A stretch of 26,965 nucleotides of DNA, from contig JAFGEY010000022.1 in NCBI GenBank assembly GCA_016931365.1, forward strand, positions 1-26,965. Direction: 5' to 3'. The translations under genes and the position numbers were made by a program. The notes beneath the pieces were generated by a model. It ran no database searches. It saw only the letters and a program-made list of their open reading frames with translations, and was not told the DNA's origin. This document shows, in pieces, positions 13,190 to 20,003 of this stretch. The stretch's first letter is position 1, and every line of letters starts with the position of its first letter. Origin of the DNA: Anaerolineae bacterium. Its GTDB lineage: Bacteria; Chloroflexota; Anaerolineae; JAFGEY01.

Positions 13190-14317
13190 TTATTCTCCGG
13201 AAGCCGGGGTAGGCGTGGGTGTCACCGCCGGCTTGGGTGTGGGTGTGGCTTCGCCCTGCGGCGTCCAAAGCTTTTCAACTACCTCGGCGCGTCTTCCGAG
13301 CAGCCCCAGTGCCTGGCCGTTCACCGTAATCTCAACGCCGCCAGCATTGCCGCAGATGAAATAGATCGTTTTTTGTGCTTCCCAGGTTTGCTCTTGATCG
13401 GCCTCGAAAATATTGCCTGGTTGTTCCTGGCCGTCGATCGTCACCTGAACCCAGGCACGTTCGATGACCTTGATCGCCAGGGTGACGCCATTGGCGGATG
13501 CAGGTGTCGGCAACGGCGTCTCGGTTGGTGTCGCAGTCGATGTGGCCGGCGGCGGCACATCGTGCGTGGTCGTCGCCGTTGGTTCGGCGGGGGTCGGCGT
13601 GGGCGGCTCCGGCGTCGGTGTGACCGTGCGCAGGACTTGGGTCGCCGTAGGCGCAGCGGCTGACGTTTGCCGCGTCGATGTGGTCGTTGGCGTCCTGGTT
13701 GTCGAGGCCTGTTGGGAGATCGTGGCCGTCGCCGTTGCCTGTGTAGGCATCGGCGCGGCGGTGGGATAGAGCAGCGGGCGGCCGTACTTCCAGAACGCCC
13801 ATCCGCCGATAACCACTACCACAACCATGACCACCAAGATCAAGACCAGTTCGGCACGCAACATCGGGCGTCGTCGAGGCGTCAGGGCGATATTTTCGGG
13901 GTGAAAGATGCCCGGATCGAAATGTCGTGTCGGGTTCTCTTTGCGATATAACGCTTCGACTTCTTGCCAGTCGAGGCCGAGAAAGACGGCATAACTGCGC
14001 AAAAAACCGTATATGTGGTTGGGCGTGGGCAGTTCTTGGTAAGCACCCGATTCGAGTGCAGCCAGATATTTGCTTCGAATGCGCGTGGTGCGTTCCGCCT
14101 CGTCGAGCGAGATGCGCCTGGATTCGCGCGTTTCCTGAAGCAAGCGTCCGACGTTGGTTGTGGGCGCCGATTTGTCTGGCGCGTCTTGCTGTTCATCCTG
14201 TCCAGGCTTGGCTTGAGGCCGAGAGCTGCGTCCAAATGAGGCCCAAAATCCTCGCCTGGGTTCGTTTGACGGCGTTTCAACCGGTTGGTCGGTGCGATCC
14301 TGATCTAGTTCACCCAT
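13190..14317 (-). CDS. RodZ-like membrane protein: Xre HTH, one span, Thr/Pro linker, DUF4115
   Basis: A 375-residue protein with the layout of RodZ, the cell-shape factor that links MreB to the elongation machinery. Residues about 56-126 are the HTH_25/Xre domain (VGRLLQETRESRRISLDEAE, then SKYLAALESGAYQELPTPN, IYGFLRSYAVFLGLDWQEVE). A membrane span lies at about 156-175 (ELVLILVVMVVVVVIGGWAF). A long extracytoplasmic Thr/Pro segment (about 185-272) follows, and a DUF4115 beta domain (about 275-350; VIERAWVQVTIDGQEQPGNI, WEAQKTIYFICGNAGGVEIT). The linker is longer than in proteobacterial RodZ. I use ATG 14317, with GAGG eight bases upstream, rather than the preceding TTG 14320. It follows rplI by about 33 bases and is followed by an intrinsic terminator. 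No mreB is in the window, so the cell-shape role is inferred from family only. Confidence 0.88.
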   Translation of the reverse strand: MGELDQDRTDQPVETPSNEPRRGFWASFGRSSRPQAKPGQDEQQDAPDKSAPTTNVGRLLQETRESRRISLDEAERTTRIRSKYLAALESGAYQELPTPNHIYGFLRSYAVFLGLDWQEVEALYRKENPTRHFDPGIFHPENIALTPRRRPMLRAELVLILVVMVVVVVIGGWAFWKYGRPLLYPTAAPMPTQATATATISQQASTTRTPTTTSTRQTSAAAPTATQVLRTVTPTPEPPTPTPAEPTATTTHDVPPPATSTATPTETPLPTPASANGVTLAIKVIERAWVQVTIDGQEQPGNIFEADQEQTWEAQKTIYFICGNAGGVEITVNGQALGLLGRRAEVVEKLWTPQGEATPTPKPAVTPTPTPASGE

Positions 14318-14350
14318 CAATCATCCTCGGTAGCTGACGTGTAGCGATCC

Positions 14351-14815
14351 CTAGTCCGCGCCTGCGCCTTCATCGCGTTCGACGATCACTGTTAGCTCTG
14401 GAATAATGTCGGCAGTCAGGCGGATGGGGACGCGATGCACACCAAGCTGTCGCAGTGGTGCGTCAAGATGAATCTTGCGTCGATCGAATTCTTTGCCCAA
14501 TGCTTCAGACAGCTTGTCGGCGATCTCGGAGGTGGTGATCGAACCGTACAACTTGGTACCTTCGCCAGCGTGGGCTTTGAACGTCAACGTGATCTGAGAA
14601 ATCTGTTCGGCCAACGACTTGGCGTTTTCCAGCGACCGGGTAGCCTGTTTGGCTGCGGCGCGTTTATATTGATCCAGTTGCTTGACCTCGCCTGTGGTGG
14701 CCGAGCGAACCAGACCTCGGGGAATTAAAAAGTTGCGTGCGTGACCATCAGAGACGTTCTTGATGTCGCCCGCTTGGCCGAGGTTGGGTACGTCTTGAAT
14801 CAAAATAACTTTCAT
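14351..14815 (-). CDS. rplI: 50S ribosomal protein bL9
   Basis: A 154-residue bL9, which binds 23S rRNA near the base of the L1 stalk and affects reading-frame maintenance. The N-terminal domain carries the signature MKVILIQDVPNLGQAGDIKN, then VSDGHARNFLIPRGLV. A long charged connecting helix follows (about 41-75), then the C-terminal domain with KLYGSITTSEIADKL and PIRLTADIIPELTVIV. Length is normal; the last few residues (DEGAGAD) are a short acidic tail. ATG 14815 has GAGAGGA seven to eight bases upstream on the minus strand. It is the first gene of the leftward rplI/rodZ-like/rimO series, transcribed from the divergent region at 14816-15101. The usual rpsF-ssb-rpsR partners are absent here. 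Confidence 0.96.
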   Translation of the reverse strand: MKVILIQDVPNLGQAGDIKNVSDGHARNFLIPRGLVRSATTGEVKQLDQYKRAAAKQATRSLENAKSLAEQISQITLTFKAHAGEGTKLYGSITTSEIADKLSEALGKEFDRRKIHLDAPLRQLGVHRVPIRLTADIIPELTVIVERDEGAGAD

Positions 14816-14938
14816 GTGTCGAATCCTCTCTTTTTGAATCTCGCTCTTCGAGTGTCACAAAAAACTCCCGCAGGTCTGCCCCTGGTGAATCGATCTGCAT
14901 GTTCCCGCGCGAGTATGGTTTGGCATATGCACTTTTCT

Positions 14939-14968
14939 TGAATACCCTGTTAGTGCCTGACCAGTCAA
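14939..14968 (-). promoter_or_regulatory. Possible leftward promoter for rplI
   Basis: On the minus strand, TTGACT (14968-14963) is a good -35 box. The only candidate -10 at normal distance, TATTCA (14944-14939, 18-base spacer), is weak. It would give a leader of about 115 bases before rplI. Confidence 0.3.
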
Positions 14969-14985
14969 ATTCTGTCCGGGTCAGG
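14956..14985. promoter_or_regulatory. Inverted repeat in the divergent intergenic region, candidate operator
   Basis: CCTGACC (14956-14962) and GGTCAGG (14979-14985) form 7-bp perfect arms with a 16-base spacer. The repeat overlaps the possible -35 box of the leftward rplI promoter and lies about 60 bases upstream of the rightward promoter, so a bound protein could affect leftward transcription. The rest of 14816-15101 shows no gene. Confidence 0.35.
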
Positions 14986-15042
14986 ATAGCCAATGATACA
15001 CCAAAAGCGGCAAATTGTCCAATACAATATCCCGAGAACTGC

Positions 15043-15072
15043 TTGTGAGAAGCGTTCAAGTCGTGGTATAAT
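15043..15072 (+). promoter_or_regulatory. Predicted sigma-70-type promoter for the amidohydrolase operon
   Basis: TTGTGA at 15043-15048 (4 of 6), an 18-base spacer, and a perfect TATAAT at 15067-15072 preceded by TGG (extended -10). The start codon is at 15102, giving a short leader of about 22 bases that contains the ribosome-binding site GTGAGGAAG. Confidence 0.65.
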
Positions 15073-15101
15073 AACGGTGCGCACAGCCTGGTGAGGAAGC
15101 A

Positions 15102-16538
15102 ATGTCTCAGTTCGATCTGGTCATCCAAAAGGGCACGGTTGTCACCGCCGACGATGTCTTTGAAGCCGATGTGGGCATTGCCGAGGGGATGATCGTTGCG
15201 CTGGGACAGGGATTGACCGGCGAGCGGGCGATCGACGTTGAAGGCAAATATGTGCTGCCCGGTCTGATTGACGCGCACGTACATCTGCAGTTGCCGGTCG
15301 GCGGCCAGATTTCCGCCGACGATTTTGAAACGGGATCGATCGCGGCAGCGTGTGGTGGGACGACGACAATCGTCGATTTTGTCACACCGCGGCGCGGGCA
15401 GGCCCTTGACGATGCTGTGTGCGAGCGCCGCGCTGAGGCCGATGGGTGGGTGGTCGTCGATTACGCTTTGCACCTCACCGCCATTGACGCGCTGCCGGAC
15501 ACGCTGTCTGTACTGCCCACACTGGCCGGACAAGGGTACACCACCCTCAAGTTGTACACCACCTATCCGACGGTGCGCGTGAGCGACGGCGAGATGCTTG
15601 CTCTGTTTGAGGTCTGTCGAGAGAATGGCATTTTGCCTTTGATCCACGCCGAAAACGACGCCGGCATCGCCTATCTGCAGCGCCGTTTTCTGGCGCAGGG
15701 AAACACCGGCGTCGAGTGGCACGCGCGCAGCCGGCCACCCATAGTCGAGGCCGAGGCCGTGCAGCGTGTGCTTGCGCTGGCGTCACTGGTGGGTACGCCC
15801 ATCTACCTGGTGCATTTGTCTACGGAGGAGGCCGTCGAGTGCGTGCGCGCGGCGCGCGATCGTGGGCAGACCGTGTATGCCGAAGTGTGCGCCCAACATC
15901 TGCTCTTATCCGACCGGATGTACGATCGGCCCGATTTTGAGAGCGCAAATTTCGTCCTGTCACCGCCGTTGCGTGGCGCGCAGCATCAGAAAGCGCTTTG
16001 GCGCGCACTCGCGCGCGGCGAACTGGATGTCGTTTCGACCGATCACTGCCCCTGGACGCGCGCGCAGCGCGAGTGTGGGCGCGAGGATTTCACTCGCATT
16101 CCAAACGGTATTCCGGGAATCGAGACGCGCGGGCAACTCATTTGGGAAGAAGGGGTGAACAAAGCGCGTCTAAGCCTTGAGCGCATGGTCGAGGTTTGTG
16201 CGACGGCTCCGGCCCGGCTGATGGGACTATATCCGCGCAAAGGAACGATTGCCGTAGGCAGCGATGCTGATCTGGCAATCTGGGATCCGGCCAGGTCGTG
16301 GACACTGCGCGCCGATGAGCTACACCATACCGTCGATCACTGCCCGTATGAAGGCTGGCAGGGGCATGGAGCGCCTTGCACGGTCTTGTTGCGCGGACAG
16401 GTCATCGTTCGCGACGGCGAATTTATCGGACGCACCGGACAAGGGGTGTTTGTTCCCAGATGTGAGTTGACCGCCAGACAAGCGTCCCAGGCGACGTATA
16501 AACAATCTTTTTTGCAGGCCAATGATACCCAAACGTGA
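15102..16538 (+). CDS. Hydantoinase/dihydropyrimidinase-type cyclic amidohydrolase
   Basis: A 478-residue amidohydrolase that should open a cyclic amide ring (hydantoin, dihydropyrimidine or a relative) with a binuclear metal site. The expected ligands are present: His59 and His61 in DAHVHL, the carboxylated lysine Lys150 in TTLKLYTTY, His182 in LIHAEN, His238 in YLVHLS, and Asp314 in STDHCPW. Tyr155 matches the substrate-contacting tyrosine of the family. IPNGIPGIETR is the usual gate to the C-terminal part, and the N- and C-terminal strands complete the small beta domain (GTIAVGSDADLAIWDP). Length is typical. A promoter lies at 15043-15072 and a good ribosome-binding site precedes ATG 15102. 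The stop overlaps the next start as TGATG. No transporter, carbamoylase or pyrimidine-pathway partner is adjacent, so the exact substrate is open; allantoinase is less likely because of the hydantoinase-type motifs. Confidence 0.9.
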   Translation: MSQFDLVIQKGTVVTADDVFEADVGIAEGMIVALGQGLTGERAIDVEGKYVLPGLIDAHVHLQLPVGGQISADDFETGSIAAACGGTTTIVDFVTPRRGQALDDAVCERRAEADGWVVVDYALHLTAIDALPDTLSVLPTLAGQGYTTLKLYTTYPTVRVSDGEMLALFEVCRENGILPLIHAENDAGIAYLQRRFLAQGNTGVEWHARSRPPIVEAEAVQRVLALASLVGTPIYLVHLSTEEAVECVRAARDRGQTVYAEVCAQHLLLSDRMYDRPDFESANFVLSPPLRGAQHQKALWRALARGELDVVSTDHCPWTRAQRECGREDFTRIPNGIPGIETRGQLIWEEGVNKARLSLERMVEVCATAPARLMGLYPRKGTIAVGSDADLAIWDPARSWTLRADELHHTVDHCPYEGWQGHGAPCTVLLRGQVIVRDGEFIGRTGQGVFVPRCELTARQASQATYKQSFLQANDTQT

Positions 16539-16912
16539 TGGCTAAAATACTGGTTGTCGACGATCAAGATACCTTTCTCAGGATCAATGCCAAAATCCTG
16601 CAATTGGATGGACACCAGGTCTGGACTGCCCACTGTGGTCGCGAAGCGTTGGACATCGTGCGCCGCGAATATCCTGACATTGTTTTGCTCGACCTGATGA
16701 TGCCCGGAATGGATGGCTATGAAGTTAGCCGGGCGATCAAGGCCGATCCACAAACAGCTCAAACCGTGGTTGTCATTGTGACTGCTTCGACGTCTTACAG
16801 ACAGGCCTTGTCGCGCCAGGCAGGCGTGGACGAGTATGTCACCAAGCCGCTCCTCGGCACCGAACTGCGCGGTCTGGTGACGCGATTGATGAAAAAGCGA
16901 GGTAAGGTCTGA
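16538..16912 (+). CDS. Stand-alone CheY-like response regulator receiver protein
   Basis: A 124-residue receiver domain and nothing else. The acidic pair is Asp8-Asp9 (ILVVDDQ), the phospho-accepting residue is Asp52 (IVLLDLMMPGMDGYE), the switch threonine is Thr82 (VVIVTAS) and the conserved lysine is Lys103 (YVTKPL). All catalytic residues are intact, so it should be phosphorylated by a histidine kinase, none of which is encoded nearby. There is no output domain, so it acts by protein-protein contact. I chose ATG 16538, which overlaps the amidohydrolase stop by one base (TGATG), over GTG 16535. The next gene also starts with a TGATG overlap. Co-translation with an amidohydrolase and a tiny membrane protein is unusual and suggests that it signals to a neighbouring product. 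Confidence 0.92.
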   Translation: MAKILVVDDQDTFLRINAKILQLDGHQVWTAHCGREALDIVRREYPDIVLLDLMMPGMDGYEVSRAIKADPQTAQTVVVIVTASTSYRQALSRQAGVDEYVTKPLLGTELRGLVTRLMKKRGKV

Positions 16913-17121
16913 TGCCGGAAAAATCGCAAATGGAAAAAATGGCCCTCGTGCTGTCTGTCTTGCTCTTTGCGGGCATCTATGTCGCCGGGTTCGTGATGAG
17001 TTTGCAAGAGGTGGCCCAAAAAGTATCCGATCAGGTCAATGCGGCGGCTCAAAGCAGCACGGCGGCTCAAAGCGGCACGGCGGCTCAAAGCAGCACGTCG
17101 ACTCAAGCCGGCGCAGCGTGA
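16912..17121 (+). CDS. Tiny single-span membrane protein with a six-residue tandem repeat tail
   Basis: A 69-residue protein. A short polar N-terminus (MPEKSQMEKM) leads into one membrane span at residues about 11-30 (LVLSVLLFAGIYVAGFVM). A short amphipathic stretch (SLQEVAQKVSDQVN) follows, then three AAQSST/AAQSGT units and a degenerate fourth. ATG 16912 overlaps the receiver stop as TGATG and has GAGGTAAGG just upstream, which makes the small gene believable. The tail is Ala/Ser/Thr/Gln-rich with no charge and is probably disordered. Membrane orientation is unclear. It could be a small anchor for the receiver protein before it or the P-loop/TPR protein after it; nothing in the sequence proves either. 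Confidence 0.67.
   Translation: MPEKSQMEKMALVLSVLLFAGIYVAGFVMSLQEVAQKVSDQVNAAAQSSTAAQSGTAAQSSTSTQAGAA
17044..17097 (+). repeat. 18-bp tandem repeat, three copies
   Basis: Three in-frame copies of an 18-bp unit (17044-17061, 17062-17079, 17080-17097) differ at one base in the middle copy. A decayed fourth copy follows. The array encodes the AAQSST tail of the tiny membrane protein and is prone to copy-number change. Confidence 0.9.
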
Positions 17122-17155
17122 ACTGATTGGTGTCTGAAACCGGAGTGCTGTTCGA

Positions 17156-19915
17156 ATGAGCGATGATCCATCCTGGGCGCTGATTGGCCGTGACGAGCTT
17201 TTGAGCCGCTTTGATGACCTTGTCAGCCAGTTTCGCAACGGCGGATCGGGCTATGTGCAGATCGTTGGTGAGGCGGGTTGCGGCCAAAGTGCCTTCTTGC
17301 AGGCTTGTGGCCTGCACGCTGCCCAATCTGGCTGGGAAGTGTTGAGCGGACAGTGCACCGAAGAAACGATGGCCAATCCCTATGGGCCGTTTCTGACCAT
17401 GCTGGGCCTTTGTTTTGATCGCAACGGCAGGTTGATCAACGATCGCAGCGTACACAGCATCGTCGATCAAATCTCACTGGACGATATATTTGATGCGCTT
17501 GAGGACATTCCTGGCGCCAAGCTGGTTGGGTTTGGTATCAAGGTGGGCATCAGCATTTTTGAATCGCGGCGCGGGCAACAGAGCAGCGACGAATTGCTCA
17601 ACCGCAATTTCGAATTCATCCTCCAGGTGCTTGAACAGATCGAACGTCGTCGTAGAACGCCCCTGCTGCTGCTCATCGATGATCTGCACCTGGCCGGCAC
17701 GACCACCTTTGCACTGCTCGATTACCTTTTGACGCGCGTCGAAAATGCTCGACTGCTCATCGGGGCCACCTGGCAGGTGGATTCGATCCAGGGCGAGGCT
17801 CAATGGGCGCACAAGCTCCCGCCCAGACTGGCCCAGCCGGATGCCGTATTGCATTTGACTCCGCTCAATGGCGCGCAGATGCGCCAACTGGGGCGCGAGG
17901 TGAGCGTTCAGCATTTGCCAGAGTCATTGCTCGATACCCTGGTCGATCTCAGCCGGGGCTTGCCCAAAACATTGGTCGACAGCCTGCGATTGATCGACGC
18001 CGTGGGCATCGAGAGTGGGGTCGAGCAGGTGGGCACCGCCCAATCGGCCCTGCAGCCCCTGCTCGATCGCCAGTTGGCACACTTGAGTGACCTGGAGCGA
18101 GCGCTGATCGAGTGCGCGGCCTTGCTGGTCGAACCGATGCCGCTCGAAACGCTGACCTCACCCTTATTGTGTGCCTATCTTGGAGCCAGTGAGCGCGCAC
18201 TGCTGGCAACGGTCATCGATCTGGCCGAGCGGGGGGCGCTGCTGGTCTGGGAAGGCCCCAGCCGGGTGCGTTTCGCATCCTCGTTTCTGCGGCAGTCTTT
18301 GCGCGAACGGACTACCTCGGCCCTGGTGCAGCGCGATCATCTGCGCATTGCCCAGGCGATCGAAGCGAGCGGCGGAGACAGTCAGACGGCGCAACTGGCC
18401 GCACATTACCTGGCCGGAAAAGATTGGGACAAAGCCCTGCACTTTGCCGTGCAGAATGCGGAAACGCTTTTGCGCAGCGCGGCCTATCCGGAGGCCGTTC
18501 AGAGTTACGAGATGGCACTTCAGACACTGGCGCAGGTGTCCGATCCACAGGCATATTTTGAGATGAAATACGACATTCTTCGTGCGATGAGTTTGACTGC
18601 CGAGCAGTCGGGCGATTGGGATGAGGCGCTGGCTCGCCTGGAGGAGGCGCTGGCTTTGAGCGCGGGTGACGATGCGCGCCAGGCCGAGATCTATGCCGGG
18701 CTGGGCTGGCTGCGTTTCCAGCGCGGCGAGGTCAAAACCGCATTGGCGCTGCTCGACAAGAGCGCCGGGCTGTACCACCAGTTGGACGATGCGCAGGGAC
18801 AGGCCCAGGTTGACTATTACCTGGGTATGATCTATAGCCAGCAGAAAGAATGGCAACGCTCGGCAATGCATTTCCATCGTTACCTCGAAACGAGCGAACG
18901 CGTCGGGTTCAGCGAAGGCCGTGCGTCGGCGTATGTCGAGCTGGGCAATCTGCACCGGCTGCAATATGGATGGGCGCAGGCCGAAGCGTCTTTGCAGCAG
19001 GGCATTGAGTTGGCCCAGGCCGAAAGCGATTACGCCGTGCTTGCCCAGGGCTACCATTATCTGGGGCTGTGCTACTCGGGGCAGGGCAGAGAGGAAGCGA
19101 TCCCGACCCTGCACCGCGCGCTGGAGATTGTTCGCACCCGCACCAAGCAGCCGGTGCAAGAGGCGCGGCTGCAAAATACGCTGGCCGAGACGTTGGTGCG
19201 GCAAAACCGTTGGGCCGAGGCCGAGGAAGCCTTTCACGCATCGGCGCGGCTCAAGGAGCGGCTGGGCGACAAGGCCGGGTTGGCGATCACTTTTGGCGGT
19301 TTGGGCCGCATGTATTCGCGCCAGTGGCGCTTTGACCAGGCGGCCGAGTATCTACAGAAGGACATCGACCTGTTGGCCGAAGAGTTTGAGGCCAATGTGG
19401 CCTGGATTCAGCAGTGGACTAACCTGATCGGTGAAGTGCGGCGCTTGCAGGGAGCGCTCGATCTGGCCGAACAGCGCCTTGACGAGGCGCTGTCGCTGGC
19501 CGAGCGCATTTCCGACGCAGGCGTGCGAGCGCGCAGCCTGGGCTTTGTGCACATGTTCCGCGCCAACCTGGCCCTCGACCGGGGCCAGGTTGACCTGGCC
19601 GCCGGCGAGTGCGAACAGGCGCAAGCTTTGCTGGCAGGCACATGGGCTGAGGGTGAATTGTATCGTACCTTAGCCCGGTTGGCCCGGTTGAGCGGCGATC
19701 TGTCGGCGGCAAGCGAGCATCTTGGACGCGCCCTGACCGCTGCCGAACACGGTGAAGAGATCGATCGGGCGCAGACCTTGCTGGAGCAGGCCTGCCTGCA
19801 CCATGATTTGGGCGATGAGGCGGCCATGCGCGGCGCGATCGAGCAGGTGATCGCGCTGGCCCGGCGGCTGCAAAACATCGAACTGCAACGGCGCGCGCAG
19901 ACCCTGTTGGCGTAG
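17156..19915 (+). CDS. P-loop (STAND/AAA_16-like) protein with TPR solenoid and altered Walker A
   Basis: A 919-residue cytoplasmic protein. The N-terminal 300 residues resemble the AAA_16/STAND ATPase of MalT-like regulators: LIGRDELLSRF, Walker A GEAGCGQS (Gly38-Ser45), and Walker B LLLLIDDLHLAG (Asp175-Asp176). The invariant Walker A lysine is glutamine (Gln44), so ATP hydrolysis, and perhaps binding, may be lost. A winged-helix-like zone follows (LIECAALLVEPMPLETLTSP; RVRFASSFLRQSLRE). From about residue 420 to the end there are TPR repeats (SYEMALQTLAQ, ARLEEALALSAGDDARQAEI, DYYLGMIYSQQKEWQ, NTLAETLVRQNRWAEAEEAF). No DNA-binding or cyclase domain is fused, unlike the best-known relatives. 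The gene is 34 bases downstream of the tiny membrane protein and 88 bases upstream of the HEPN-like gene. It is probably a signalling scaffold. Confidence 0.82.
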   Translation: MSDDPSWALIGRDELLSRFDDLVSQFRNGGSGYVQIVGEAGCGQSAFLQACGLHAAQSGWEVLSGQCTEETMANPYGPFLTMLGLCFDRNGRLINDRSVHSIVDQISLDDIFDALEDIPGAKLVGFGIKVGISIFESRRGQQSSDELLNRNFEFILQVLEQIERRRRTPLLLLIDDLHLAGTTTFALLDYLLTRVENARLLIGATWQVDSIQGEAQWAHKLPPRLAQPDAVLHLTPLNGAQMRQLGREVSVQHLPESLLDTLVDLSRGLPKTLVDSLRLIDAVGIESGVEQVGTAQSALQPLLDRQLAHLSDLERALIECAALLVEPMPLETLTSPLLCAYLGASERALLATVIDLAERGALLVWEGPSRVRFASSFLRQSLRERTTSALVQRDHLRIAQAIEASGGDSQTAQLAAHYLAGKDWDKALHFAVQNAETLLRSAAYPEAVQSYEMALQTLAQVSDPQAYFEMKYDILRAMSLTAEQSGDWDEALARLEEALALSAGDDARQAEIYAGLGWLRFQRGEVKTALALLDKSAGLYHQLDDAQGQAQVDYYLGMIYSQQKEWQRSAMHFHRYLETSERVGFSEGRASAYVELGNLHRLQYGWAQAEASLQQGIELAQAESDYAVLAQGYHYLGLCYSGQGREEAIPTLHRALEIVRTRTKQPVQEARLQNTLAETLVRQNRWAEAEEAFHASARLKERLGDKAGLAITFGGLGRMYSRQWRFDQAAEYLQKDIDLLAEEFEANVAWIQQWTNLIGEVRRLQGALDLAEQRLDEALSLAERISDAGVRARSLGFVHMFRANLALDRGQVDLAAGECEQAQALLAGTWAEGELYRTLARLARLSGDLSAASEHLGRALTAAEHGEEIDRAQTLLEQACLHHDLGDEAAMRGAIEQVIALARRLQNIELQRRAQTLLA

Positions 19916-19937
19916 TCAGATCAAACAAGTACCTGTC

Positions 19938-19967
19938 CGAGAATTGCTCTCGTCCCCGGAGACGGGG
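19938..19967 (+). other. Two adjacent short hairpins in the leader of the HEPN-like gene
   Basis: CGAGA (19938-19942) pairs with TCTCG (19948-19952). One base later CCCCG (19954-19958) pairs with CGGGG (19963-19967) around a GAGA tetraloop. They lie between the P-loop/TPR stop and ATG 20004. No T-run follows, so they may shape mRNA processing or translation rather than end transcription. Confidence 0.35.
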
Positions 19968-20003
19968 CTTGGCGAATTTCAGGATAGTTCTAAAGGATTG
20001 GCC

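Noticed and set aside
14748..15722. Minus-strand ORF (324 codons) spanning the divergent region, rplI start and hydantoinase start
   Set aside because: It runs antisense to the well-supported amidohydrolase and overlaps rplI in another frame; no family features.
17044..17097. Possible CRISPR-like repeats
   Set aside because: The 18-bp units are directly adjacent without spacers and lie in frame in a coding sequence.
18164..19237. Long antisense ORF (357 codons, minus strand) opposite the P-loop/TPR gene
   Set aside because: It is a shadow of GC-rich TPR coding sequence; no domain, start context or operon logic.
19944..20003. Upstream TTG start for the HEPN-like protein
   Set aside because: The added 20 residues fall on two hairpins and have no ribosome-binding site; ATG 20004 has AAAGGA upstream.
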